Positions 17,474-26,256 of a DNA stretch of 64,000 bases are shown here, piece by piece. The stretch lies in contig NZ_FTPQ01000003.1 in the NCBI RefSeq assembly GCF_900156435.1, positions 248,001 through 312,000 on the forward strand. Reading direction: 5' to 3'. The notes beneath the pieces were generated by a model, which saw only the letters and a program-made list of their open reading frames with translations, made no database searches and had not been told where the DNA came from. Position numbers and translations under genes: made by a program. Numbering within the stretch: the stretch's first letter is position 1; every line of letters starts with the position of its first letter. The DNA comes from Microbacterium sp. RU1D (lineage in GTDB: Bacteria; Actinomycetota; Actinomycetes; Actinomycetales; Microbacteriaceae).

Positions 17474-18457
17474 ATGGCGAACGACATCACGTTCAGCATC
17501 ACCACCACCCGTTTCGACGAGGACTACGCACCCGCCGAGTCCTCGCGCGTCACGACGAACTTCGCCAACCTGGCGCGCGGCGCGGGCCGTCAGGAGAACC
17601 TCCGCAACGCCCTGTCGATGATGAACCACCGACTGAACGAACTGGTGCAGGCGGACGCCGACCGCTATCGCGTGGAGCTCGACATCGTCTCGGTGCACCT
17701 GCGCTTCGAAGACGGGGCGGATGACGAGGAGTTCCCCGTGATCGAGGTGCTCGACGTGAGCATCGTCGACACCCGCAGCGGCGAGCGCCACCGCGGCATC
17801 GTCGGCAACAATTTCTCCTCCTACTTGCGCGACTACGACTTCAGCGTGGTCCTGCCGGCGGCCAACGCCGGCGGCACCGGTTTCACGGTGCCCGAGGACT
17901 TCGGCATCCTGCACGGGAAGATCTTCCAGCACTTCCTCGACTCCGACGCGTACCGTGAGCGGTTCGCGCAGGCACCCGTGATCTGCATCAGCGTGTCGAC
18001 CAGCCGCACCTATCGGCGCACGGGTGTCGTGCACCCCGTGCTCGGCGTCGAGTACGAGCAGGACTCGTTCTCGCTCACCGACGAGTACTTCGGGCGCATG
18101 GGCCTGCGGGTGCGATACTTCATGCCGCGCGGCAGTGTGGCTCCGCTGGCGTTCTACTTCCGCGACGACCTCACCGCGGAGTACTCCGACCTGCAGCTGG
18201 CGGGCACCATCGCGACGATGGAGACGTTCCAGAAGATCTACCGGCCAGAGATCTACAACGCCATCAGCCCCGCGGGCGAGGTGTATCGCCCGACGCTCGA
18301 CGAGCCCGAGTTCGTCCGCACCGGCATCGACTACGACCGCGAGGAGCGCAGCCGGCTCGCCGTGACGCAGGGCCGCTACGCCGAAGAGCACTTCGTGAAG
18401 CCCCACCGTCACATCCTCGACGCGTGGGCCGCCGATTACGCCGCACCCGTTCGATGA
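17474..18457 (+). CDS. mesX: MesX (DUF1852) partner of the methionine synthase
   Basis: 327 aa DUF1852 protein. In other bacteria this family always travels with a short MetE-like enzyme, MesD, and is required, with oxygen, for its folate-independent methionine synthesis. Here it overlaps the MesD gene by 4 bp (ATGA). I recognise it from family-typical segments (FSITTTRFDEDY, RQENLRNALSMMNHRLNEL, IVGNNFSSYLRDYDFSVVLP) and this gene pairing. No signal peptide or membrane segment; cytoplasmic. The biochemical role of MesX is unclear; an oxygenase making a methyl donor is one proposal. Confidence 0.88.
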   Translation: MANDITFSITTTRFDEDYAPAESSRVTTNFANLARGAGRQENLRNALSMMNHRLNELVQADADRYRVELDIVSVHLRFEDGADDEEFPVIEVLDVSIVDTRSGERHRGIVGNNFSSYLRDYDFSVVLPAANAGGTGFTVPEDFGILHGKIFQHFLDSDAYRERFAQAPVICISVSTSRTYRRTGVVHPVLGVEYEQDSFSLTDEYFGRMGLRVRYFMPRGSVAPLAFYFRDDLTAEYSDLQLAGTIATMETFQKIYRPEIYNAISPAGEVYRPTLDEPEFVRTGIDYDREERSRLAVTQGRYAEEHFVKPHRHILDAWAADYAAPVR

Positions 18458-19506
18458 CCGCCGAAGGATCCGCCACCGTGACCACTGTCCTGCCCACCTC
18501 GACCGTCGGCAGCCTCCCCAAGCCCGCCTGGCTCGCCAAGCCCGAGGTGCTCTGGTCGCCGTGGGAGCTCGAGGGCGACGTGCTCGTCGAGGGCAAGCAC
18601 GACGCACTGCGCGCCGCGGTGCAGGAGCAGGAGCGCCGCGGCCTCGACATCATCAGCGACGGCGAGCAGACGCGTCAGCACTTCGTGACCACGTTCATCG
18701 AGAACCTCGACGGCGTCGACTTCGAGAACCGCGAGACCGTGCGTATCCGCAACCGCTACGACGCGAGCGTGCCCACGGTCGTGGGCGCCGTCAGCCGCCG
18801 CGGTCCGGTGTTCGTCGAGGATGCCGCCTTCCTCCGCGCGCAGACCGACCGGCCGATCAAATGGGCGCTGCCCGGCCCCATGACGATGATCGACACGCTC
18901 TCCGACCGCTACTACGGCAGCCGCGAGAAGCTCGCGTGGGAGTTCGCGACGATCCTCAACCAGGAAGCGCGCGAGCTCGAGGCCGCGGGCGTCGACATCG
19001 TCCAGTTCGACGAGCCGGCCTTCAACGTGTTCTTCGACGAGATGAAGGATTGGGGCGTCGCGGCCCTCGAGCGCGCGGCGGAGGGCCTGCGCGCCGAGAC
19101 GGCCGTGCACATCTGCTACGGCTACGGCATCAAGGCGAACACCGATTGGAAGGCCACCCTCGGCTCCGAGTGGCGCCAGTACGAGGAGTCGTTCCCCCTG
19201 CTGCAGCGCTCGAGCATCGACATCGTCTCGCTCGAGAGCCACCACTCGAACGTGCCGATCGAGCTCGTCGAACTCGTCCGCGGCAAGAAGGTCATGCTCG
19301 GCGCCCTCGACGTCGCCAGCGAGCGCATCGAGACGCCCGAAGAGGTCGCCGACACCCTCCGCCGCGCTCTTCGATTCGTGGATGCCGACAAGCTCATCCC
19401 GAGCTCGAACTGCGGAATGGCGCCGCTCCCGCGTCACGTCGCCTACGACAAGGTGAGCGCCCTGACCGCGGGGGCCGCCCTGCTGCGCGAAGAACTCGCC
19501 GGCTGA
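18454..19506 (+). CDS. mesD: MesD-type core methionine synthase
   Basis: 350 aa from ATG 18454. It corresponds to the C-terminal catalytic half of cobalamin-independent methionine synthase (MetE) without the N-terminal folate-binding half: TVGSLPKP at the start, ISDGEQTR, VQFDEPAF, HICYGYG and the late zinc-ligand segment SSNCGMAP are visible. Such core enzymes methylate homocysteine without methyl-tetrahydrofolate; the MesD group depends on MesX encoded just upstream. A GTG at 18478, preceded by GAAGGA, is an alternative start that would remove eight residues. Followed by a good terminator hairpin. Confidence 0.88.
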   Translation: MTAEGSATVTTVLPTSTVGSLPKPAWLAKPEVLWSPWELEGDVLVEGKHDALRAAVQEQERRGLDIISDGEQTRQHFVTTFIENLDGVDFENRETVRIRNRYDASVPTVVGAVSRRGPVFVEDAAFLRAQTDRPIKWALPGPMTMIDTLSDRYYGSREKLAWEFATILNQEARELEAAGVDIVQFDEPAFNVFFDEMKDWGVAALERAAEGLRAETAVHICYGYGIKANTDWKATLGSEWRQYEESFPLLQRSSIDIVSLESHHSNVPIELVELVRGKKVMLGALDVASERIETPEEVADTLRRALRFVDADKLIPSSNCGMAPLPRHVAYDKVSALTAGAALLREELAG

Positions 19507-19514
19507 CGCCGGAA

Positions 19515-19547
19515 GCGGGCCGGAAACACCGCGGTGTGCCGGCCCGC
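19515..19547 (+). terminator. Hairpin after mesD
   Basis: GCGGGCCGG (19515-19523) pairs with CCGGCCCGC (19539-19547); the loop contains a further self-complementary ACACCGCGGTGT. Placed 9 bp after the mesD stop. The remaining DNA to 19728 shows no gene. Confidence 0.65.
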
Positions 19548-19728
19548 CTCGCTGGCGGCTCGATCCAGCCTGTGGGTCCAGGACGAGTCGGCGGTCAGGC
19601 TCTGGCCCCGTCGTCGCAAGGCAAAGCGGACGATTCGCGGCCACTCGGCACGCGGGAGTGATCCCGCCGCAACGCGGATCGCTATGGGAGAGTCGAATCA
19701 CGCCGACCCCCTCCCGAGGAGCAGTTCC

Positions 19729-20769
19729 ATGCCCATCGCCGCCGATGACCCCCGCCTCGTCTCGCCCTTCGAGGCCGCCGCGACCCGCTACGACGACGTG
19801 CCGTTCCAGCGCGCCGGCGCCAGCGGCATCCCCCTCCCCCGTGTCTCGCTCGGCCTGTGGCAGAACTTCGGCACGGCCCGCACGCTCGACTCTCAGCGGG
19901 AGATTCTGCTCCACGCGGTCGATCGCGGCATCGTGCACATCGACCTCGCCAACAACTACGGCCCGCCCTACGGCGCCGCCGAGACCACCTTCGGCACCGT
20001 GCTGGACAGCGATCTGCGGCGCTACCGCGACGAGCTGTTCCTGTCGACGAAGGCCGGCTACGACATGTGGCCCGGGCCCTATGGCGACGGCGGCTCGCGC
20101 AAGTACCTGATGCGCTCCCTCGAGCAGAGCCTCACCCGCATGCGCACCGACTACGTCGACGTGTTCTACTCGCACCGCGTCGACCCCGAGACGCCCATCG
20201 AGGAGACCGTGCACGCCCTCGCCGACATCGTGCGCAGCGGCAAGGCGCTCTACGTCGGCATCTCGAACTATCCCGCCGACCTCACCCGTCGCGCCCACGA
20301 GCTGCTCGCCGCCGAAGGTGTACGCCTGTTCATCCACCAGCCGCGCTACTCGCTCTTCGATCGCACCCCCGAGGCGGAGCTGTTCCCTGTGCTGCGCGAG
20401 CTGGCCGTGGGCAGCGCCGTGTTCTCCCCTCTCGCCCAGGGCCTGTTGACGGCGAAGTACCTCGACGGCACCGTGCCCGCCGATTCGCGGGCGGCCGACA
20501 GCCGGTTCCTCGACGCCTCGGCGCTCACCGACGACTACCTCGAGCGCATCCGCGGCATCGACGGCGTGGCCCGCGAGGCCGGACTGTCGATCCCGCAACT
20601 CGCCGTCGCGTGGGTGCTGCGCGACCCGGTCGTCACCACCGCGATCATCGGCGCCTCGCGCACCGGCCAGATCGACGACGCCGTCGCGGCGAGCACGACG
20701 CCGCTGTCCGACGACATCATCGCGGCGCTCGAGCCGTTCGCCGCGGGCGTGGGCGAACGCTTCGCCTGA
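19729..20769 (+). CDS. Aldo/keto reductase (YghZ-like)
   Basis: 346 aa TIM-barrel NADPH oxidoreductase. Near the N-terminus LPRVSLGLWQNFG and IVHIDLANNYGPPYGAAE (catalytic Asp and Tyr), then the conserved Lys in LFLSTKAGYD and the His in DVFYSHRVD; C-terminal cofactor segment TTAIIGASRTGQID. It resembles the Kv-beta/YghZ subgroup that reduces small aldehydes such as L-glyceraldehyde 3-phosphate. ATG 19729 is chosen for its GAGGAG ribosome site eight bases upstream. Substrate and pathway are not evident from the neighbours. Confidence 0.88.
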   Translation: MPIAADDPRLVSPFEAAATRYDDVPFQRAGASGIPLPRVSLGLWQNFGTARTLDSQREILLHAVDRGIVHIDLANNYGPPYGAAETTFGTVLDSDLRRYRDELFLSTKAGYDMWPGPYGDGGSRKYLMRSLEQSLTRMRTDYVDVFYSHRVDPETPIEETVHALADIVRSGKALYVGISNYPADLTRRAHELLAAEGVRLFIHQPRYSLFDRTPEAELFPVLRELAVGSAVFSPLAQGLLTAKYLDGTVPADSRAADSRFLDASALTDDYLERIRGIDGVAREAGLSIPQLAVAWVLRDPVVTTAIIGASRTGQIDDAVAASTTPLSDDIIAALEPFAAGVGERFA

Positions 20770-20867
20770 GCCCGGACAGCACACCGCCGACCGGGGCGCA
20801 AGTGGCATGGCATCCCTCCCTCCGTCGCGTTTGCTGGAGGTTCAGCGGACAGAAGGAGGCAGGCGCT

Positions 20868-21053
20868 ATGGGCGTTGCACGATGGATCGGAACCGGGGCC
20901 GTGGGACTGGCGGGAGCGGTGCTCGCACGGACGGCGATCGGCCGCGCGGTGGCCGCGGGAACGGTGGCTTACCGCGTGTGGACCGACCCGAAGGTGCAGA
21001 AGGTGCGTCGCCGGGTGGTGTCGAAGCTCGCCAAGCAGCGCCGGGCGCGCTGA
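20868..21053 (+). CDS. Small basic hypothetical protein
   Basis: 61 aa. A weakly hydrophobic glycine/alanine-rich N-terminal half (GTGAVGLAGAVLARTAIGRA) and a strongly basic C-terminus (VQKVRRRVVSKLAKQRRAR). An excellent ribosome site, AGAAGGAGG at 20851-20859, supports ATG 20868. Possibly a small membrane-associated protein. No family recognised. Confidence 0.65.
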   Translation: MGVARWIGTGAVGLAGAVLARTAIGRAVAAGTVAYRVWTDPKVQKVRRRVVSKLAKQRRAR

Positions 21054-21059
21054 CGCGGG

Positions 21060-21758
21060 TCACCTCCCGGGCACGACCCCGAGGATGACGCACGCGACCC
21101 CCGCGACGGCGAGGACGACCGCGTAGAGCATGCGGTGATCGGCATCGATCATGCGCACGTAGACGTGGTTCACCCGTGCCGCCGTCGTGGGGAACCGCGA
21201 CCAGGCCGTCGCGAGGAGCACGAACGGTGCGGCCAGGGCGACGAGGAACACCGCGTACGCCAGCCATCGCAGCAGGGGGTGGTCGCTCACCCCGTCGGCC
21301 ACCCGGCCCGTCATGTACATGATCGGCAGCGTCGTGAATCCGACGATCGAGCAGCTGACCCCGAGCACGTACGAGCTCCAGCCGTGAGCGTGCGCCGACG
21401 GGGCCTTGCGGTGCGGCATCCGCCCGGGTGTGCGCATCCTCCACAGGCCCATCGCGAGTGCTCCGACGAGGAAGACCGCTCCGGCGGCGAGGTCGACGCG
21501 GCGATCGAGCACCGCATCCGTGGTTCGTCGCTCCGCGGCCGTGACGAACTCGGTCGGGTCGACGCTCTGCAGCACGAGGTAGAGCACGGTCGCGCCGGTC
21601 GCCAGCCCCGCAACCATCCACCCGACCCGGGCGGCCACCCGGGTGTTCTGGGCGAGGGCATCGGCCGTGGCGGCGTAGAGCGCGGGGTTCAGTCCCAGCG
21701 TCACCCCCAGGCCGACCATCGTCGTCAACGCCGCCGTCCAGCGGGCGAGGTCGTCCAC
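21060..21758 (-). CDS. Multi-pass membrane protein, possibly GAP/LysE-like
   Basis: 232 aa with about six hydrophobic segments. The pattern of a short first segment (MVGLGVTLGLNPALYAATADAL), a central charged loop and three C-terminal helices resembles the GAP/Sap-type and LysE-type transporter superfamily, but I see no diagnostic motif. GTG 21758 is preceded by GAGGAG. It converges with the small protein upstream. Function unassigned. Confidence 0.6.
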   Translation of the reverse strand: MDDLARWTAALTTMVGLGVTLGLNPALYAATADALAQNTRVAARVGWMVAGLATGATVLYLVLQSVDPTEFVTAAERRTTDAVLDRRVDLAAGAVFLVGALAMGLWRMRTPGRMPHRKAPSAHAHGWSSYVLGVSCSIVGFTTLPIMYMTGRVADGVSDHPLLRWLAYAVFLVALAAPFVLLATAWSRFPTTAARVNHVYVRMIDADHRMLYAVVLAVAGVACVILGVVPGR

Positions 21759-21831
21759 GTCGCGGGCTCCTCTCGGCGGGCCGGGCCCTGGTGTCGCACG
21801 GACATGTGGTCACATCGTAGCGAGGCGCGTG

Positions 21832-22320
21832 TCAGCGGCCGTGGGATGCGCCCCCGCCGTCGACGGGCAGCGGCGAGAGCGGCTTGGTGACCCCGAAGGC
21901 GAACGTGGTGTCGATCGAGGAGAGCGAGGGGATCGCCCGGAGGTGCTCGCGCAGGAGACGTTCGTACGCCTCGAAGGTGGGCGTGACGATCCGAACGAGG
22001 TAATCCCAGTCGCCAGCGAGCAGGTGGGCCTCGACGATCGACGGGATCGCGCGCAGGCGCTCCTCCACGGCATCCACCGTCGCCCCCTCGTGCGACGCCA
22101 ACCGCAGGCGCACGAAGGCGGTGATCTCGAGGTCGACGGCTTTCGGCGACACGACGGCCCGGTAGCCGGAGATCACACCCGCGTCTTCGAGTCGACGCAC
22201 GCGCCGCAGACACGGCGAGGGCGACAGCCCCACCCGATCGGCGAGCTCTTGATTCGTGAGGCGTCCGTTGCGTTGCAGTTCGGTCAGAATGAGACGATCG
22301 ATCGCATCGAGAGCTTCCAC
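21832..22320 (-). CDS. Lrp/AsnC-family transcriptional regulator
   Basis: 162 aa. N-terminal AsnC winged helix (LDAIDRLILTELQRNGRLTN, then VGLSPSPCLRRVRRLEDAGV) and a C-terminal RAM ligand-binding domain (HLLAGDWDYLVRIVTP). Such proteins sense amino acids and form octamers. It is divergent from an EamA exporter gene, and a perfect palindrome lies against its GTG start, so it probably represses itself and controls the exporter in response to an amino acid (inferred). Confidence 0.92.
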   Translation of the reverse strand: MEALDAIDRLILTELQRNGRLTNQELADRVGLSPSPCLRRVRRLEDAGVISGYRAVVSPKAVDLEITAFVRLRLASHEGATVDAVEERLRAIPSIVEAHLLAGDWDYLVRIVTPTFEAYERLLREHLRAIPSLSSIDTTFAFGVTKPLSPLPVDGGGASHGR

Positions 22321-22337
22321 GTGGCAGATTCTGCCAC
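22321..22337. promoter_or_regulatory. Perfect 17-bp palindrome, probable Lrp operator
   Basis: GTGGCAGATTCTGCCAC: two perfect 8-bp arms around one base, directly adjoining the Lrp start codon. On the minus strand it includes a -10-like CAGAAT seven bases before the GTG, with TTGCTT 18 bp further upstream, so bound Lrp would block its own promoter. It also lies 65 bp upstream of the exporter gene. Confidence 0.7.
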
Positions 22338-22401
22338 TCACGTGACGATCAAAGCAATCTTCGCAATCCTGTGCTGTGCCAGCTTTTCTACGCTCGAGGC
22401 T

Positions 22402-23337
22402 GTGACGACGTTCACCCTCCCCCGCCCCACCGCCGTGACCCGCCGGACGATGGTCGGGATCGCCGCCGTCGCCGCGGTGGTCTGCCTGTGGTCGTCCTTC
22501 GCGTTGTCGACCCGGGCGCTCGAGGCGACGGGAATGGGTGTCGGGGATGCCGCCATCGTGCGCTTCGGCGTCCCCGCCCTCGCGCTGTCGCCCTGGATCC
22601 CCCGAACCCTCCGCCGCCTCCGCGGCGAGCGCGGGACGGTGATCGCTCTCGTGCTGCTCGCGGGTCTGCCGCACTTCCTGCTGTTCGCGTGGGGAGCCCA
22701 CCTCACCTCGGCCGCGCTCACCGGGCTGCTCGTGCCCAGCACGGTGCCCCTCTTCGTCACCGCGCTGCTGTTCCTGCATCGGCGCGCGACGGTGTCGAGG
22801 CCCCGACTCCTCGCCCTCGCGGCGATCATCGCCGGGGTCGCTGCGAGCGCCTTCTTGATCGGCGGCACCGGGGCCGTGGATGCCGGGGGCATCGCGGTCC
22901 TGCTCGCGGCCGGTCTCGTCTGGGCGGCGTACACGGTCGGGCTGGCGCGCACGCGATTGGACCCGGTCGGGGTCATCGCGCTCGTCTCCGTCGTCTCGCT
23001 CCTCGCCGCGGTCGCTCTCGCCGCCACCGGCGTGATGCCCTCGCAGCTGTTCGAGGGAACCGTCGACGCACCCGCATGGGCGGCTTACGCGCTGGTGCAG
23101 GGCGTCGGGACGGGGCTGCTCTCGACCGCGTGCTACGTCGTCGCGGTGAAGAACCTCGGTAGCAGCATCCCGGCGGCGGCCGGTGCGCTGAGTCCGGTCC
23201 TCACGGCGCTGGTGGCCGTCCCCCTGCTGGGCGAGCACCTCACCGCCGGACTCGTCGTGGCGCTGGTCTTGATCGTGTCGGGTGTCGCCGGCTTCGCTCT
23301 CGCGCCTTCCCGCCGCCTGGCCACGGCGCCTTCCTGA
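22402..23337 (+). CDS. EamA/DMT-family transporter
   Basis: 311 aa with about ten membrane segments in two EamA repeats (around residues 15-140 and 150-300); late signature AAAGALSPVLTALVAVPLLGEHL. DMT family proteins mostly export amino acids or related metabolites. The adjacent divergent Lrp regulator supports an amino-acid exporter (inferred). GTG 22402 is chosen; ATG 22450 would cut into the first membrane segment. Confidence 0.88.
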   Translation: MTTFTLPRPTAVTRRTMVGIAAVAAVVCLWSSFALSTRALEATGMGVGDAAIVRFGVPALALSPWIPRTLRRLRGERGTVIALVLLAGLPHFLLFAWGAHLTSAALTGLLVPSTVPLFVTALLFLHRRATVSRPRLLALAAIIAGVAASAFLIGGTGAVDAGGIAVLLAAGLVWAAYTVGLARTRLDPVGVIALVSVVSLLAAVALAATGVMPSQLFEGTVDAPAWAAYALVQGVGTGLLSTACYVVAVKNLGSSIPAAAGALSPVLTALVAVPLLGEHLTAGLVVALVLIVSGVAGFALAPSRRLATAPS

Positions 23338-23433
23338 TCGCGCCCGCATCGCGGCATCCATCCGATCACCCGACCGCTCCGAAGAAGGGATGAGGCAGGG
23401 TCGCGCGTGCGCGGCACCGGAAACGAGGATGCC

Positions 23434-25020
23434 ATGACCACCGACACCGCGGCACGCACCGCCGACACCCCGAAGGTGCGCCGCCCGCACGCCTGGATCT
23501 GGGCGGCCCTGGCCGGGATCGTGTCCGCGGCGACCCTCTTGGCCATCGCCGAGTTGTTCGCCGCCCTCGTCGCCCGCTCGGCAAGCCCGGTGCTCGCGGT
23601 CGGCTCCTTCATCGTCGACATCGTCCCGCGCCCGCTGAAGGAGCTCGCGATCACGCTGTTCGGCGAGACCGACAAGATCGCGCTCCTCGTGGGCGTCGGC
23701 CTCGGTGCCGCCGTCGCCGCCGCGGTGGCCGGCGTGCTGCAGTACCGGTTCCGTCCGGTCGGCGCCGTGCTCCTCGGCATCGGTGGCGTCCTCGCCACCG
23801 CCGCCATCATCACGCGCGCCGGCGCCGGTGCCCTGGCGTGGCTGCCGCCGGTGCTGGGCACGATCGGCGGCGTCGTCGTGCTCATCCTCACCATCGCGCG
23901 CCTGAAGCGCTGGGTCGCCGCGGCCGAGGACCGCGACGTCGAGGGTCTGCGCGCCGGTCGCCGCCAGTTCCTGCTGCTCACCGGACTGACCGCGGTCGGG
24001 GCGGTCGTCGTGGGCGTCGGATCGCGCATCCTGAACGCCACGACCTCCTCGGTCGCCGCGGCGCGCGACGCCCTGCGCCTGCCCGCGCCGCAGACCACGG
24101 TCACCGTGCCCGAGGGCGCGAACTGGGAGATCGACGGGCTGAGCCCGATCATCACACCCAACAGCGACTTCTACCGTGTGGACACCGCTCTGACGGTCCC
24201 CAACGTCGACCCCACGACGTGGCGCCTGCAGATCGACGGCATGGTCGACACCCCCGTCGAGCTCAGCTTCGACGACCTCGTGAACATGGGCCTGAACGAG
24301 TACGGCGTCACCCTGACCTGCGTCTCGAACGAGGTCGGCGGCGACCTCGTCGGCAACGCCATCTGGACGGGCGTCCCGATCCGCGACGTGCTGCGCATGG
24401 CGGGCGTCCAATCGGATGCCGACATGGTGCTCTCCGAGAGCGTCGACGGGTACACGGCATCCACTCCCCTCGGTGCGCTGACCGATGACAACCTCGACGC
24501 GATCTTCGCGGTCGCGATGAACGGGGAGCCCCTTCCGTTCGAGCATGGTTTCCCGGTGCGCATGGTGGTGCCGGGTCTCTACGGCTACGTCTCGGCGACG
24601 AAGTGGGTCACGAAGCTCACGGTCACCCGCTTCGACAAGGACGAGGCGTACTGGACGCCCCGCGGCTACGCGGCGCAGGCTCCGATCAAGCTGTCGTCGC
24701 GCGTGGACACGCCCAAGATCGGCGCACCCGTGCCGGCCGGCACCGTCGTGATCGCCGGTATGGCCTGGGCACAGCCCGTGGGCGTGCAGAAGGTCGAGGT
24801 GCAGATCGACAACGGCGACTGGCAGGAGACGCAGCTGTCGACGCCGATCAACGATCAGTCGTGGGTGCAGTGGCGCCTCGAGTGGGCCGCCGAGGCCGGC
24901 AGCCACTACATCGCCGTTCGCGCCACCGACAAGCAGGGCAACCTGCAGATCCAGGAGCAGGCGCCGATCGCACCCGACGGGTCGAGCGGCTGGCAGCGCA
25001 CGCTCGTGACAGTCTCGTGA
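23434..25020 (+). CDS. Membrane-anchored molybdopterin-dependent oxidoreductase (sulfite oxidase fold)
   Basis: 528 aa. Residues 20-165 hold four or so membrane segments; after a further segment near 185-200 the rest is a sulfite-oxidase-type molybdenum cofactor domain (from about 225) and a C-terminal Mo-co dimerisation domain (from about 410). The likely molybdenum ligand is C296 in VTLTCVSNEVGG. The catalytic part would face outward. This membrane-plus-SUOX layout is common in actinobacteria; the substrate is unknown, with sulfite or protein methionine sulfoxide as possibilities. No cytochrome partner is adjacent. Confidence 0.85.
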   Translation: MTTDTAARTADTPKVRRPHAWIWAALAGIVSAATLLAIAELFAALVARSASPVLAVGSFIVDIVPRPLKELAITLFGETDKIALLVGVGLGAAVAAAVAGVLQYRFRPVGAVLLGIGGVLATAAIITRAGAGALAWLPPVLGTIGGVVVLILTIARLKRWVAAAEDRDVEGLRAGRRQFLLLTGLTAVGAVVVGVGSRILNATTSSVAAARDALRLPAPQTTVTVPEGANWEIDGLSPIITPNSDFYRVDTALTVPNVDPTTWRLQIDGMVDTPVELSFDDLVNMGLNEYGVTLTCVSNEVGGDLVGNAIWTGVPIRDVLRMAGVQSDADMVLSESVDGYTASTPLGALTDDNLDAIFAVAMNGEPLPFEHGFPVRMVVPGLYGYVSATKWVTKLTVTRFDKDEAYWTPRGYAAQAPIKLSSRVDTPKIGAPVPAGTVVIAGMAWAQPVGVQKVEVQIDNGDWQETQLSTPINDQSWVQWRLEWAAEAGSHYIAVRATDKQGNLQIQEQAPIAPDGSSGWQRTLVTVS

Positions 25021-25128
25021 CCCGGGCGGTCGGTCGACGCCGCGTTGTCAATCGCTGTTCATCGAGGTCGGGTCACGGGATGATCGACGTATGCCTTCAG
25101 CAAGCATCCCGAACCCCGACAGCCTCGC

Positions 25129-26256
25129 ATGAGCTCCGTGCCGGATGAGCCGCCGACCCTCCCCGAGGCGCCCGGCGTCGACCCCGCCCACCCCTTGACG
25201 AGTATCCGCCGCTCTATCCCGCGCGACTGGGACGAGCAGGTGGACCTCTTCGCGATCGTCAAGCTCGACAGCGGTGGCTTCGTGCGGGGGTGGAACCTCG
25301 GCGCCGAGCGCATCAAGGGCTACACCGAGGACGAGATCCTCGGGTCGCACTTCTCGCGCTTCTACCGCGAAGAGGCGCGTCGGCGCGGCGTGCCCGACCA
25401 ACTGCTCGCCGCGGCGCAACGCGACGGCCATGTCGAGGACACGGGCTGGCGCGTGCGCAGTGACGGCTCGGAGTTCTGGGCTCGCGTCACCATCTCGGCC
25501 ATCCGGAGCGATCAGGGGCAGGTGCTCGGTTTCGTCAAGATCGTGCGCGACCTCACCGGCGAGAAGCAGGCGGCCGATGAGCGGGCCGCGTTGCAGCGGA
25601 CCTTCGCCCACGACCTGCTCTCCCCCGTTACCGCGCTCCGCGGGTATCTGGACCTCATCGCCGAGGAGATGCCGCCGGACCACCGCCTGCTGCGCCTCGC
25701 GGGCGAAGCGTCCGATCACATCGTGGCGATGGCCCAGACGCTCATGTCCGACGTCGACTCGGCGAGCGAGCGCGGTCGGCGCCACGCCACCCTCGACCTC
25801 GTCGCGCGCGGCGCCGTCGCCCTCGTGCTCCCGGGCGATCTCGGCCGCGTGCGATTCGGGACCATGGATGCCGTCCCGGTGCGAGCCGACGTGCTGGGGC
25901 TGCGACGCGCGATCGCGAACGTCCTCGAGAACGCCGCGAAATACTCCGACGACATCATCGACATCGCCACGTTCGAAACCGACGAGGGCGCCGCGGTCCG
26001 CGTACGCGACCACGGTCGCGGCATCCATCCCGACGATCTCGCGACGATCGTCGAGGAGGGCCGCCGGGGGCGCTTCGCGGTCGACACGGACGGCGGACGG
26101 GGGATCGGACTCTCGAGCGTGCGGCGGATCGTCTCCGCGCACGGCGGCTCGATGCGCATCAGCAGCACGCCGGGCGACGGCACCACGGTGACGGTGACGA
26201 TCCCCCGGGCCGACGACGAAGACGTGCCCGCCGCCGGCGCGGTCTCAGTCGGTTGA
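25129..26256 (+). CDS. PAS-domain sensor histidine kinase
   Basis: 375 aa, no membrane segment, so a cytoplasmic sensor. PAS domain around residues 35-145 (GWNLGAERIKGYTEDEILG is typical), then a HisKA segment with phospho-acceptor H161 in FAHDLLSPVTALRGYL, and an HATPase domain with N-box NVLENAAKYSDD, G1 DHGRGI and G2 GGRGIGLSSVRRIV. No response regulator lies next to it, so it is an orphan. It converges with and overlaps pncA by 12 bp. Confidence 0.9.
   Translation: MSSVPDEPPTLPEAPGVDPAHPLTSIRRSIPRDWDEQVDLFAIVKLDSGGFVRGWNLGAERIKGYTEDEILGSHFSRFYREEARRRGVPDQLLAAAQRDGHVEDTGWRVRSDGSEFWARVTISAIRSDQGQVLGFVKIVRDLTGEKQAADERAALQRTFAHDLLSPVTALRGYLDLIAEEMPPDHRLLRLAGEASDHIVAMAQTLMSDVDSASERGRRHATLDLVARGAVALVLPGDLGRVRFGTMDAVPVRADVLGLRRAIANVLENAAKYSDDIIDIATFETDEGAAVRVRDHGRGIHPDDLATIVEEGRRGRFAVDTDGGRGIGLSSVRRIVSAHGGSMRISSTPGDGTTVTVTIPRADDEDVPAAGAVSVG

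Noticed and set aside
18436-20808. A 790-codon minus-strand open frame opposite mesD and the aldo/keto reductase
   Set aside because: No family resemblance, and both plus-strand genes are clearly recognisable; a composition artefact.
21832-24906. A 1024-codon open frame on the minus strand
   Set aside because: Only its final 162 codons (Lrp) are real; the rest is antisense to the EamA and molybdopterin genes and has the biased composition of a GC-rich shadow frame.
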